A stretch of DNA of 64,000 bases, taken from Cohnella sp. CFH 77786 (GTDB taxonomy: Bacteria; Bacillota; Bacilli; Paenibacillales; Paenibacillaceae). Shown piece after piece: positions 24,981-33,681 of the stretch. The stretch covers positions 124,001 through 188,000 of the forward strand of contig NZ_WJIB01000005.1 of the NCBI RefSeq assembly GCF_019400745.1. Reading direction: 5' to 3'. How positions within the stretch are numbered: position 1 is the stretch's first letter; every line of letters starts with the position of its first letter. The position numbers and the translations under genes are program-made. The notes under the pieces are model-generated. The model saw only the letters and a program-made list of their open reading frames with translations, made no database searches and was not told where the DNA came from.

Positions 24981-27347
24981 ATGGGGAAATTAAAGCTGGT
25001 TTTAATCGGCAACGGGATGGCCGGCGTACGCTGCATAGAAGAAATATTGGCGCTTGCGGAAGGCCGGTTCGAAATCACCATATTCGGCGGTGAGCCGCAC
25101 CCGAACTATAACCGGATCATGTTGTCCAAAGTGCTGCAGGGCGACACGACGGTGGACGATATCACGATCAACGACTGGCAGTGGTATAAGGACCGCAACA
25201 TTACGCTATATGCGGGAGATCCGGTCGTCGGCATCGATACCGCCAAACGGCGGGTCATGAGTGCGCAAGGACGCGAAGTGGAATACGACCGGCTCATTCT
25301 CGCGACCGGTTCGCTGCCGTTCATGCTTCCGCTCCCCGGAGCGGATAAGCCCGGCGTCACGGCATTCCGGGATATCAACGATTGCAACCGGATCGTGGAA
25401 GCGTCCAAATCGTACAAGAAAGCCGTCGTCATCGGCGGCGGTCTTCTCGGTCTGGAGGCGGCGCGCGGCTTGCTCAACCTGGGGATGGAAGTCCATGTGG
25501 TGCATCTTTTCCATCATTTGATGGAACGCCAGCTCACTCCGACGTCGGCCGCCATGCTGCGCAATGAGCTGGAGAAGCAGGGCATGCGCTTCCTGCTGAG
25601 CAAGCAAACGGAAAAGATCCTCGGAAAAAAACGGGTGCAAGGGCTCCAATTCACGGACGGAAGCAAAGTGGAGGCCGATCTGGTCGTCATCGCGGTCGGC
25701 GTGCGTCCGAACGTCAAGCTGGCGGCGGAGAGCGGGATCGAGACGAACCGCGCGATCGTCGTCAACGATTATATGGAAACGAGCGTGCCCGGCGTCTATG
25801 CGGTGGGCGAGTGCGCGGAGCATCGCGGGATGGTATACGGTCTCGTAGCGCCTTTATACGAGCAAGGCAAAGTATTGGCGAAGCACATCTGCGGAATCGA
25901 AACCGAAGGTTATCCGGGCTCGATTCTGTATTCGCAGCTGAAGGTATCCGGAGTTGAGGTGTTCTCCGCCGGGGAAATCCGCGACGCGGAAATCACGACT
26001 TCGATTAAATCGATTGACGGCATCCGCAACACGTACAAGAAAATCGCCATCCGGGACAACAAAATCGTCGGAGCGGTGTTATACGGCGACAGCAGCGAAG
26101 GCAACAAGCTGCTCGGCTACATCAAGCAGAAAGCGGACGTATCCGTGCTGCAGCAAGAAACGGCAGGGGGCGGAGCGGATGAAGCGTATGCGGAGTCGCT
26201 CTCGCCGAACGCGACCGTTTGTTCCTGCAACGGCGTTACGAAGGGCGCGATTCTGGACGCGGTTCGCGAGAAGGGCTGCGAGACGGTCGAAGACGTCCGC
26301 GCATGCACGCGGGCTTCGGGCACCTGCGGCGGCTGCAAGCCGCTCGTGTCGGCGATGGTTCAGCTCGCGCTGCGGAGCAAGGAAGCGCCGGCAGCGCCGA
26401 AGGAAACCGTGTGCGGCTGTACGTCGCACAGCCATGACGAGCTGCGCGCGGCGGTGCGCGCAGGCGGCTATGCCACGGCGCGCGAAGCGATGAGCGCGCT
26501 TGGGTGGGGCAAGGCGGACGGCTGCGACATCTGCCGTCCGGCCTTGCGGTATTACGTCGGCCAAGCGCGGAGCGCGGCCGGCGCGGCAGCGGCTGCGCCC
26601 GGAGCGAGCCTGCTCGCCGACGGCACGTACGCCGTCGCGCCCCGTATGTACGGCGGCGTGACGAGCGCCGAACAGCTTAGGCGGATCGCGGACGCCGTCG
26701 ACAAGTACGGGATTCCGATGGTGAAGCTGACGGGCGGCGCGCATCTGGACCTGCTCGGCATCGATGCAGCGCATGTGGACGCCTTAGCGGCGGATCTCGG
26801 GCTTCCTTCGGCAGCGCAGCAAGCTTCGGCCTATGGCAGATCCGTCGCCTCCGTCGCGACTTGCCAAGGGATCGGTTACGATCCCAGCGCGCTGCGGGAT
26901 TCCGTAAGGCTGGGCGCCAGCCTCGAACGGGCGTTGGAGGGCCTGCAGATGCCCGCGCCCGTCAGCGTCGCCGTTTCCGCAAGTCCTCTGCACCGGGCGG
27001 GAACGCTGGCCAAAGATCTGGGCATTGCCGGTACGCCGGGCGGCTGGGAAATCTACGTGGGCGGGAGCAGCGGGACGAAGCTTCGCCAAGGCGAATTGCT
27101 GTGCATGGAACCGTCCGAAGAGAAGGTGCTGGAGATCTCCGCAGCATTCCTGCAGTGGTACCGCGAAGAGGCGAAGTTTGGGGAAACGACGGCGCAATGG
27201 GTCGAGCGCATCGGCATTACGCAGCTGCGGGAAGGGCTGTTCCAACATCCGTTCCGTGCGGAAATGATGGAGAGAATGGACAAAGAGCGGCATCGGCCGG
27301 AAGGACAGCAACGACATCCGCAGCCGACGGCTGCTTTGACAAGGTGA
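24981..27347 (+). CDS. nasB: Assimilatory nitrate reductase electron-transfer subunit (NirB-like, siroheme site lost)
   Basis: 788 residues, a third NirB homologue. The FAD/NAD(P)H domain (LVLIGNGMAG, VVIGGGLLGLEAARG) and both BFD-like iron-sulfur motifs (CSCNGVTKGA...CGGCKPLV; CGCTSHSHDE...CDICRPAL) are kept. The siroheme domain has decayed: of the four cluster cysteines only Cys628 remains, GCPRNC reads as SASPLHRA, and the second Cys position is Tyr/Asp. It therefore cannot bind the coupled siroheme cluster and most likely passes electrons from NADH to NasC, like B. subtilis NasB. The C-terminal region is unusually Ala/GC-rich. ATG 24981 fits the GGGGGCGAG site. nasC follows after 9 bp. 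Confidence 0.85.
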   Translation: MGKLKLVLIGNGMAGVRCIEEILALAEGRFEITIFGGEPHPNYNRIMLSKVLQGDTTVDDITINDWQWYKDRNITLYAGDPVVGIDTAKRRVMSAQGREVEYDRLILATGSLPFMLPLPGADKPGVTAFRDINDCNRIVEASKSYKKAVVIGGGLLGLEAARGLLNLGMEVHVVHLFHHLMERQLTPTSAAMLRNELEKQGMRFLLSKQTEKILGKKRVQGLQFTDGSKVEADLVVIAVGVRPNVKLAAESGIETNRAIVVNDYMETSVPGVYAVGECAEHRGMVYGLVAPLYEQGKVLAKHICGIETEGYPGSILYSQLKVSGVEVFSAGEIRDAEITTSIKSIDGIRNTYKKIAIRDNKIVGAVLYGDSSEGNKLLGYIKQKADVSVLQQETAGGGADEAYAESLSPNATVCSCNGVTKGAILDAVREKGCETVEDVRACTRASGTCGGCKPLVSAMVQLALRSKEAPAAPKETVCGCTSHSHDELRAAVRAGGYATAREAMSALGWGKADGCDICRPALRYYVGQARSAAGAAAAAPGASLLADGTYAVAPRMYGGVTSAEQLRRIADAVDKYGIPMVKLTGGAHLDLLGIDAAHVDALAADLGLPSAAQQASAYGRSVASVATCQGIGYDPSALRDSVRLGASLERALEGLQMPAPVSVAVSASPLHRAGTLAKDLGIAGTPGGWEIYVGGSSGTKLRQGELLCMEPSEEKVLEISAAFLQWYREEAKFGETTAQWVERIGITQLREGLFQHPFRAEMMERMDKERHRPEGQQRHPQPTAALTR

Positions 27348-27356
27348 GCTGATCTT

Positions 27357-29486
27357 ATGAGTCAAATCATAGAGCAAGCCGGGACGGGGTCCCGAAACGT
27401 GATGAATACGCAATGCCCCTTCTGCAGCGTGCAGTGCAAAATGCAGATCATCGAAGAGCGGGACGAAACCGGCGGCCGTCCCTCCTATACGGTCGTTCCG
27501 ACTCCGAACCTCGCGTCGGAAGGACGATTGTGCATCAAGGGCATGAACGCCTACCAGCACGCGCTGACCGGCGAGCGGATCCTCCATCCGATGGCCAAGA
27601 GAGACGGCCGTTTTGTCCGGATATCCTGGGACGAAGCTTATCGGATGATCACGGACAAGTTCGGCGAGCTGCGCGCCCAATATGGCCCGCATTCGATCGG
27701 ACTGTACGGCGGAGGATCGCTCACGAACGAATCCGCGTATTTGCTCGGCAAGTTCGCCCGCGTGGCGCTGCAGACGAAATATATCGATTATAACGGCCGC
27801 TTCTGCATGTCGGCCGCGGCTTCCGCGGGGGTCAAAGTGTTCGGCATCGACCGCGGTCTCACGAATCCGCTGTCGGATATCGAATCGGCCGAATGCATCA
27901 TTCTGGCCGGAACGAACATCGCGGAATGCCAGCCGACGCTCACGCCATATTTTACGAGAGCGAAAGAGAAGGGCGCCTATCTGATCGCGATCGATCCGCG
28001 GGAAACCGGCACGACCCGCATCGCGGATCTGCACCTGCGCGTGAAGCCGGGCATGGACGCGACGCTTGCGAACGGGATGCTCAAAGTGCTGCTGGAGGAA
28101 AATCTGGTCGACCATGCCTTCGTTGGGCAGCGCACCCAAGGCTTCTCGGAACTCAAAGCCCATCTGGAGTCCCTGGATTTGGAGGAGATCGCCGAACTCA
28201 CCGGGGTATCCGTTTCCCTGATCCGCCAAGCGGCGCTGGCCTACGGCAAGGCGGCGACAGGGATGGTGTTCACGGCCAGAGGCGTGGAGCAGCAGACCGA
28301 CGGTCATATGTCCGTCCGCAATTTCCTCAACCTCGTCCTGCTGACGGGCAAAATCGGCAAGCCCGGCTGCGGCTACGGCGCCGTCACCGGCCAAGGGAAC
28401 GGCCAGGGCGGTAGGGAGCATGGGCAGAAAGCGGACCAGCTACCGGGCTACCGCCTTATCGAGAATCCCGAGGATCGCGCCTATGTAGCGGGCGTGTGGG
28501 GAATCGATCCGGGCGAACTGCCGGGCAAAGGCGTGTCGGCGTACGAAATGATGGTGAAGGTCTACGAGCGGGAGATCCGGTCTCTCTTCGTCATGGGCTC
28601 CAATCCGATCGTCTCGAACCCGAACGCGGACTTCGTCGAGGAAGGGCTGAAGAAGCTGGATTTTCTCGTCGTCGCCGACTTCCTGATGTCGGAGACGGCG
28701 TTGCTCGCCGATCTGATTCTCCCGGTATCGGCTTATCTGGAGAACACGGGGACGCTGACCAATCTCGAAGGCCGCGTCCTGCTCCGGGAAGCCGCCCGTT
28801 CTGCGCCGGGAGAAGCGAAGCACGATTGGCAGATCCTGTGCGAATTGGCCGATCGGCTGGGCAGAGGGCGACATTTCGGCTTCGCCAGCGTGGAGGACAT
28901 TTTCGAAGAGCTCCGCTTGGCAAGCCGAGGCGGCGTGGCGGATTACTACGGCATCACCTATGACCGCTTGCGGAAGGAAGAAGGCGTCTATTGGCCGTGC
29001 CCGGAGCCGGGGCATCCCGGTGCCAGCAGGTTGTTCGAATCGTCTTTTCCCTTGGCGGAAGGCAAGGCGCTGCTGACTCCCGTGGAGAATCATCTGCCGA
29101 AGGAGCGGGTAAACGAAGAATACCCGCTGTACCTGACCACCGGCCGCGTGCTGACGCACTACCTGACCGGGGTCCAGACGCGGAGAAGCCATTCGCTCGC
29201 GGCGCGCGACGTGGAGTCGTTCATGGAGATCCATCCGAAAACCGCGGCGAAGTATCGCTTGGAAGACGGCGTGCTCGTGAAGCTCGAATCCAAGCGAGGC
29301 GTGATCTACGTTCGCTGCCGGTTCAGCAGCGAGATTCGCGAAGATACGGTATTCGTGCCGATGCATTGGGGCGACACGCAGAACGTCAACAAGCTTACCC
29401 TGGATGAGCTGGATCCGACGTGCCGAATGCCGGGCTTCAAAGTCTGTGCCGTGAAAGTGAGCCCGCTCGTAACGGAATATGCTTAA
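27357..29486 (+). CDS. nasC: Assimilatory nitrate reductase catalytic subunit
   Basis: 709 residues of the molybdopterin oxidoreductase (Mo-bis-MGD) family. The N-terminal [4Fe-4S] ligands are Cys20, 23, 27 and 59 (CPFCSVQC...LCIKG). Further family marks are GGGSLTNESAYLLGKFAR, YNGRFCMSAAASA, the GMDATLANGM loop and the dinucleotide-binding C-terminal domain (LTTGRVLTHYLTG, FVPMHWGDTQNVN). It reduces nitrate to nitrite in the cytoplasm, taking electrons from NasB. It closes the nirB2 operon and is the main reason for the nearby molybdate uptake genes. The start is ATG 27357, 9 bp after nasB. Confidence 0.94.
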   Translation: MSQIIEQAGTGSRNVMNTQCPFCSVQCKMQIIEERDETGGRPSYTVVPTPNLASEGRLCIKGMNAYQHALTGERILHPMAKRDGRFVRISWDEAYRMITDKFGELRAQYGPHSIGLYGGGSLTNESAYLLGKFARVALQTKYIDYNGRFCMSAAASAGVKVFGIDRGLTNPLSDIESAECIILAGTNIAECQPTLTPYFTRAKEKGAYLIAIDPRETGTTRIADLHLRVKPGMDATLANGMLKVLLEENLVDHAFVGQRTQGFSELKAHLESLDLEEIAELTGVSVSLIRQAALAYGKAATGMVFTARGVEQQTDGHMSVRNFLNLVLLTGKIGKPGCGYGAVTGQGNGQGGREHGQKADQLPGYRLIENPEDRAYVAGVWGIDPGELPGKGVSAYEMMVKVYEREIRSLFVMGSNPIVSNPNADFVEEGLKKLDFLVVADFLMSETALLADLILPVSAYLENTGTLTNLEGRVLLREAARSAPGEAKHDWQILCELADRLGRGRHFGFASVEDIFEELRLASRGGVADYYGITYDRLRKEEGVYWPCPEPGHPGASRLFESSFPLAEGKALLTPVENHLPKERVNEEYPLYLTTGRVLTHYLTGVQTRRSHSLAARDVESFMEIHPKTAAKYRLEDGVLVKLESKRGVIYVRCRFSSEIREDTVFVPMHWGDTQNVNKLTLDELDPTCRMPGFKVCAVKVSPLVTEYA

Positions 29487-29515
29487 GGCAAGTATCGATA
29501 CCTTCGCTCAAAAGA

Positions 29516-29549
29516 CCGGCGATCCGATGAGGATTGCCGGCTTTTTTTT
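29516..29549 (+). terminator. Terminator of the nirB2-nasC operon
   Basis: CCGGCGATCC pairs with GGATTGCCGG (10 bp including one G-T pair, 5-nt loop) and is followed directly by C and eight T residues. This is the strongest intrinsic terminator in the window. Confidence 0.9.
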
Positions 29550-29630
29550 AACACGATAGACTTTATAAGTTTCCGGGGAGCGGCTTTGGGGAAGCGAGTG
29601 GGGAGCCGTTTACGTTCTGCGACTACGAAC

Positions 29631-29936
29631 GCTGTAGTGACTTCCGGAGACGTTATTTCTGCGAAACCCCCGACAACGAACGCTGTAGTGACTTCCGGAG
29701 ACGCTATTTCTGCGACACACCCGACTACGAACGCTGTAGTGACTTCCGGAGACGCTATTTCTGCGACACACCCGACTTCGAACGCTGTAGTGACTTCCGG
29801 AGACGCTATTTCCGCGAAATCCCCGACTACGAACGCTGTAGTGACTTCCGGAGACGTTATTTCCGAGAAACCCCCGACAATGAACGCTGCAGTGACTTCC
29901 GGAGACGCTATTTCCGCGAAATCCTTCAGTGTGCAG
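29631..29936. repeat. 51-bp tandem repeat array, block 2
   Basis: Six units starting GCTGTAGTGACTTCCGGAGA lie at 29631, 29682, 29733, 29784, 29835 and 29886, a period of exactly 51 bp without indels. A partial unit precedes them. Both strands remain open across the array (17-residue repeats such as TTNAVVTSGDAISATHP), but no ribosome site, promoter or domain supports translation. It occupies the gap between nasC and the MerR-type gene, as block 1 does beside modA. Function unknown. Confidence 0.8.
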
Positions 29937-30120
29937 TTGGTATGTTTGAGAAAGCAGGACTGCGCAAAGGTCAACGACGGTGCTGTATCATCCATGGGTT
30001 GCCGGCTCGACCGTCGCGCTCGCTTTGGGTGCGGCCGCCGTATCGTTCTTTCGAGCAAACGGATGATCGCGAAGGCTTGAGGGAAAGCGGCCGATGAGCG
30101 TTGCGACGGTTAACCCGCGA

Positions 30121-30149
30121 TTGAACCTCCCTCCGCCGAGGCGTATAAT
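30121..30149 (+). promoter_or_regulatory. Sigma-A promoter ahead of the MerR-methyltransferase gene
   Basis: TTGAAC, a 17-bp spacer and a perfect TATAAT. The predicted transcript would run about 200 nt before the next start codon, across a foldable segment (GGCCTGC/GCAGCC and CCGA/TCGG stems at about 30168-30216) and through the MerR-type promoter. Confidence 0.6.
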
Positions 30150-30282
30150 TTTTCCTGCGCGAACGGAAGGGGCCTGCTCTTCAGGGCAGCCGAGTTCTCT
30201 TCGATTCGGGCAATCATTTGGTTATTTGGTCCGGATGAGGGCTTAAATGGGCTTGATCAAGCGTAAGCGTCAGGATGATCGG

Positions 30283-30313
30283 TTGCCTCTGACGTTACGT
30301 GAAGGTTTATGCT
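30283..30313 (+). promoter_or_regulatory. MerR-type promoter/operator 1
   Basis: TTGCCT and TATGCT are separated by 19 bp, the long spacing typical of MerR-activated promoters. The spacer carries CTGACGTTACGTGAAGG, an imperfect palindrome. A closely matching element precedes the next gene, so the regulator probably controls itself and its neighbour. Confidence 0.65.
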
Positions 30314-30353
30314 GGTGCCGGACGTCGGACGATCCAGTTCGGGAGGAAATCGG

Positions 30354-31427
30354 ATGAAGGAAATGAGGATCCAGGAGCTGGCGCGGAAATTGAACCTCTC
30401 GCAGCGGGCTATCCGCTTTTACGAGGAGAAAGGGATGATCCGTCCGCGGAAGAACCCCGATACGCGCTACCGTTCGTTCGGAGAGGCGGATGCCCGCAGG
30501 CTGCAGACGATCATGTCGCTGAGGGAAATCGGCATGCCGGTCGAGGAAATCAAGGCGCTGCTGGACGAGCTGGATCGGGGGAAACGCGACGAAGTTCTGC
30601 ATGCGTTGGAGCTGCAGCGGTCGATGATGTTCTCCCAGTTCGTCGAATTGAAGCACAACATGCACACGGCCGATCGAATCATCGAACGCATGAAAAAGGA
30701 AGAGGAATTCGTTTGGGAGGATATCTACGAGCTGACGAGGGGTCTGCGAAGACTGCGCGAGTTGCGGTCCGCCTGGCGGGACCACTGGGATTTCGACGGA
30801 CAAGCTCCCCTTCACGACGAGCTGGTGCGCGACGGCGGGCAGCCTTTCAACGCGCATCCCGCTTACGACGCAGCCTTGCGTCTGATTGCCGAATGGACGA
30901 ATCCCCGCAAAGCGGAGCAGGGACTCGACATCGGCACCGGGACGGGCAATCTTGCCGGTCTGTTCCTGGACCGGGGCATCGAGATGTCGGCGATCGACCA
31001 ATCGATCGGCATGCTGAAGCAATGCCAGCGGAAATTTCCGTCGCTTGACACGAAGCTGGGCAACTTCCTGGCGATCCCGTATATGGACCACACTTTCGAT
31101 TTTGCCGTCTCCAGCTACGCGATGCACCATTTGACCGACGATCAGAAGCTGCTGGCGCTCGACGAGATGCGGAGGGTGCTGAAGCCGCACGGACGCGTAT
31201 GCTTTGCGGATTTGATGTTCGTAAACGAAGAGAAACGGTCTTCGTATTTACGGAAGCTGGAGGCGAAAGGAAAAACGGATATCGTTGCCCGAATCGAGAG
31301 CGAATATTATGCCGACCGTTCGCGGATCCTGCAGTGGTTCGACGATTACGATTACGTCACCAAAGTGCGGCAGTTGACGGATTTGCTCCATATCGTCTAC
31401 GCGGTTCCCAGCAGAATGGCCTATTGA
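30354..31427 (+). CDS. MerR-family regulator fused to a SAM-dependent methyltransferase
   Basis: 357 residues. Residues 1-75 are a MerR DNA-binding domain (IQELARKLNLSQRAIRFYEE, then the wing RYRSFGEADARRLQ), followed by a dimerising coiled coil (about 80-125). Residues about 160-330 are a class I methyltransferase with SAM motif I DIGTGTG (192-198) and the following MSAIDQSIGML and VSSYAMHHLTDDQK blocks. Thus SAM or a methyl acceptor may be the effector, or the enzyme may modify the inducing compound. The start is ATG 30354 behind GGGAGGAAA. Its stop codon lies within the promoter of the next gene. Confidence 0.85.
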   Translation: MKEMRIQELARKLNLSQRAIRFYEEKGMIRPRKNPDTRYRSFGEADARRLQTIMSLREIGMPVEEIKALLDELDRGKRDEVLHALELQRSMMFSQFVELKHNMHTADRIIERMKKEEEFVWEDIYELTRGLRRLRELRSAWRDHWDFDGQAPLHDELVRDGGQPFNAHPAYDAALRLIAEWTNPRKAEQGLDIGTGTGNLAGLFLDRGIEMSAIDQSIGMLKQCQRKFPSLDTKLGNFLAIPYMDHTFDFAVSSYAMHHLTDDQKLLALDEMRRVLKPHGRVCFADLMFVNEEKRSSYLRKLEAKGKTDIVARIESEYYADRSRILQWFDDYDYVTKVRQLTDLLHIVYAVPSRMAY

Positions 31428-31454
31428 CTCTGACGTAACGGAACGGTTTATCCT
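31424..31454 (+). promoter_or_regulatory. MerR-type promoter/operator 2
   Basis: TTGACT and TATCCT are 19 bp apart, and the spacer contains CTGACGTAACGGAACGG, nearly the same as operator 1. The -35 box overlaps the stop codon of the MerR-methyltransferase gene. It should drive the amidohydrolase gene under the MerR-type protein. Confidence 0.7.
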
Positions 31455-31482
31455 CCTTCGTATCCCGAGATACAAGGAGGAT
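31450..31482 (+). promoter_or_regulatory. RBS-sequestering inverted repeat
   Basis: ATCCTCCTT-C-GTATC (31450-31464) is complementary to GATAC-AAGGAGGAT (31469-31482) around a CCGA loop: 14 pairs with one bulge. The right arm is the amidohydrolase ribosome site. The left arm overlaps the -10 of operator 2, so it would be present only in read-through transcripts, which should be poorly translated. Confidence 0.6.
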
Positions 31483-31488
31483 TTTGGT

Positions 31489-32781
31489 ATGCGCAAAATA
31501 TTGCTGAAAGACGTGCGGATGTTGACGATGAGGGAGAACGAAGCGGTTTGCCGGGGAGCTCTCCTGATCGAAGGGGACAAGATCGCGGCGCTGGGCCCCG
31601 ATGTTCAGGCTGAGGCGGACGAGGTCATCCAAGGCCGAGGCATGGCGGCGATGCCCGGTCTCGTGAACGCGCACCAGCACAGTCCGATGAGCTTGCTTCG
31701 GGCCTTCTCGCTGGACCTCAAGCTGATGGACTGGCTCTCGCGCAAAATGCTGCCGGCCGAAGCCCGAATGACGCCGGAGGATATTTATTGGGGAAGCATG
31801 CTTGCCATGGCCGAGATGATCCGGTCGGGAACGACGGCTTTCGCCGACATGTACATCCACATGAACGAAATCGCGGCGGCGGTCGAACGGTCGGGCATGC
31901 GCGCTTCCCTGACCCGGGGGCTTGTGTTTCTCGAGGACGACGGCGGGCGGAGGATGCGGGAAGCCCTGGATCTGGCCGATCGTTGGCACGGCGCCGCGGG
32001 AGGCCGGATCACGGCCATGTTCGGCCCGCACGCCCCTTTTACTTGTCCGCCGGAACCGCTGAGGGAAGTGATCCGTTTGGCAGCTGAACGGAATTTGCCT
32101 ATCCACATCCATTTGGCGGAAACGAAAGAGGAAGCGGCGAAAATCCAAGCAACCTACAATCGAACGCCCGCGGAATATTTATTCGACAACGGCCTTTTCG
32201 AGCATTCGCACGTGCTGCTCGCGCACGGCGTGCACCTGAGCGGAGGGGATATCGCGCTGCTGAAGGGGATGCGGGGCGGCGTCGCGCACAACCCGGTTAG
32301 CAACTTGCAGCTCGGATGCGGCATCGCGCCCGTGACCGAATTGAAGAGGCAGGGCATCGCCGTCGGGCTGGGTACGGATGGAGCGGGGAGCGCCCCGAAC
32401 CTGGACCTGTTCCAGGAGATCAAGGTGGCCGCCTGGCTGCAGAAATGGGTATGCGAAGATCCGACCGTCATGCCCGCGGGGGAGGCGCTTCGCATGGCCA
32501 CGATCGGCAGCGCCCGGCTTCTCCGTCTCGATCAGGAGATCGGAACGCTCGAGGCGGGCAAGCAAGCCGACATCATCCTCATCGACTTGGACAAACCTCA
32601 CCTGCAACCGATCCACGATCTCGAATCGTTGATCGCTTACGGGGCAACCGGCGCGGACGTCGACACGGTGATCGTCGGGGGCCGGCTTCTCATGAGAAAC
32701 CGCCGTCTGCTCACGATCGACGAGGAAGAGCTGATGAAGCAGATATCCGCGAGAGCGAAGAGAATCGTGGAAGGAGTTTAG
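31489..32781 (+). CDS. Amidohydrolase, S-adenosylhomocysteine/methylthioadenosine deaminase type
   Basis: 430 residues of the amidohydrolase superfamily (MtaD/atrazine-hydrolase branch). Metal ligands fit: His62 and His64 in NAHQH, His206/208 in HIHLAET, His246 in AHGVHL and Asp297 in GTDGAGS. Family members deaminate SAH, methylthioadenosine or related purines in the cytoplasm. The gene directly follows a methyltransferase, whose by-product is SAH, so SAH removal is a sensible role; other amino-aromatic substrates are possible. NAHQH replaces the common NAHTH. The start is ATG 31489 with AAGGAGG 8 bases upstream. The end overlaps the convergent hydrolase gene by 4 bp. Confidence 0.82.
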   Translation: MRKILLKDVRMLTMRENEAVCRGALLIEGDKIAALGPDVQAEADEVIQGRGMAAMPGLVNAHQHSPMSLLRAFSLDLKLMDWLSRKMLPAEARMTPEDIYWGSMLAMAEMIRSGTTAFADMYIHMNEIAAAVERSGMRASLTRGLVFLEDDGGRRMREALDLADRWHGAAGGRITAMFGPHAPFTCPPEPLREVIRLAAERNLPIHIHLAETKEEAAKIQATYNRTPAEYLFDNGLFEHSHVLLAHGVHLSGGDIALLKGMRGGVAHNPVSNLQLGCGIAPVTELKRQGIAVGLGTDGAGSAPNLDLFQEIKVAAWLQKWVCEDPTVMPAGEALRMATIGSARLLRLDQEIGTLEAGKQADIILIDLDKPHLQPIHDLESLIAYGATGADVDTVIVGGRLLMRNRRLLTIDEEELMKQISARAKRIVEGV

Positions 32782-33611
32782 CGCGCGAGCCAGTCGAACA
32801 TCCGTCCGATGGCCGCATCGTGGACGAGGGACGGAAGGTGATGCCCGTAACCCTCGTACCGGTGAAACTCCGGGGTCGCGCCCGCTTGCCGCAGCTTGTC
32901 GTACATGCGGAGCGCGTGGCTGAAGGGCACCTGCGCATCCTCCGTCCCGTGAATGAGAAGAACGGGGGAGCGGATCCGGTCCGCCAGACAGAGCGGCGAG
33001 CGTTCCCGGTAAGCCTCCGGCATGGCGGCGGGGGAGCCGCCGATGACGCGTTTGAGCATCCGGCGCAGATCGATCCGCTCCTCGTACGTTTGCGCCAAAT
33101 CCGACACGCCGCCCCAGAGGACGAGCTTATGCGGCTTCTCCGTACGGATGGCCGCAAGGACCGCGTTGATGGAACCGCGGGAGAAGCCCATGAAGGAGAA
33201 GCGTTCCGGGTCCGCGAACGGCAAGCTCTGCAGGAGTCGGTAAGCGGCCAGCACGTCCTCCCGGTCGCGCCCGCCGAATTCGTCGCGGCCTTCTCCGCTC
33301 TCGCTTCCCCGGTAAGCCGGCGCGAAAACGATGTGGCCGTGCCCGGAAAACTTCTCGAGCCAATGGGTTTGCACCCGTCCGACATGGCCGATCCCGCCGC
33401 GGCAATAGAGCAGGACCGGCCATCGGGAAGTCCGGATGTCCTTGATCGAAGGGGACAAGGGAGAAGCGACGGCGTTCACGGCTAGATCTTCGCGGCCGTG
33501 ATAGCGGAGCAGCCAATCACCGAGCTCCGCGGAGGGAAGTCCGAAGCCGTAGGGAAACGCGAGGTATCCCTTCACTTTCAGACCGTCCGATAGATAGGTG
33601 AGGTGGTACAT
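32778..33611 (-). CDS. Prolyl-oligopeptidase-like alpha/beta hydrolase
   Basis: 277 residues. The nucleophile elbow GFSRGS (about 151-156) follows the S9-type region PVLLYCRGGIGHVGR and FAPAYRGSESGEG. The Asp of HGTEDAQVPFSHA and the His of GYGHHLPS complete a catalytic triad. It is probably a cytoplasmic peptidase or esterase. ATG 33611 is the start because GGAGGTG lies just upstream; an in-frame ATG at 33626 precedes that site. It stands alone, convergent with the amidohydrolase. Confidence 0.8.
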   Translation of the reverse strand: MYHLTYLSDGLKVKGYLAFPYGFGLPSAELGDWLLRYHGREDLAVNAVASPLSPSIKDIRTSRWPVLLYCRGGIGHVGRVQTHWLEKFSGHGHIVFAPAYRGSESGEGRDEFGGRDREDVLAAYRLLQSLPFADPERFSFMGFSRGSINAVLAAIRTEKPHKLVLWGGVSDLAQTYEERIDLRRMLKRVIGGSPAAMPEAYRERSPLCLADRIRSPVLLIHGTEDAQVPFSHALRMYDKLRQAGATPEFHRYEGYGHHLPSLVHDAAIGRMFDWLAR

Positions 33612-33681
33612 TCGCCTCACCTCCATTCCTTGTATTCGTCGATAAACATGAGAACGATTTTACATCCAATCGTCAGAAGGT

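Noticed and set aside
29631-29936. CRISPR-like appearance of the tandem arrays
   Set aside because: Units are directly adjacent without unique spacers, and no cas genes are present.
29586-30080. Repetitive peptides on both strands across 51-bp block 2
   Set aside because: Both strands are open because of the repeat, so openness carries little information. No start signal supports either.
32778-32781. Stop-codon overlaps of convergent genes (18914-18917, 32778-32781, 61031-61048)
   Set aside because: Such short 3' overlaps are common in compact genomes and do not need a special explanation.
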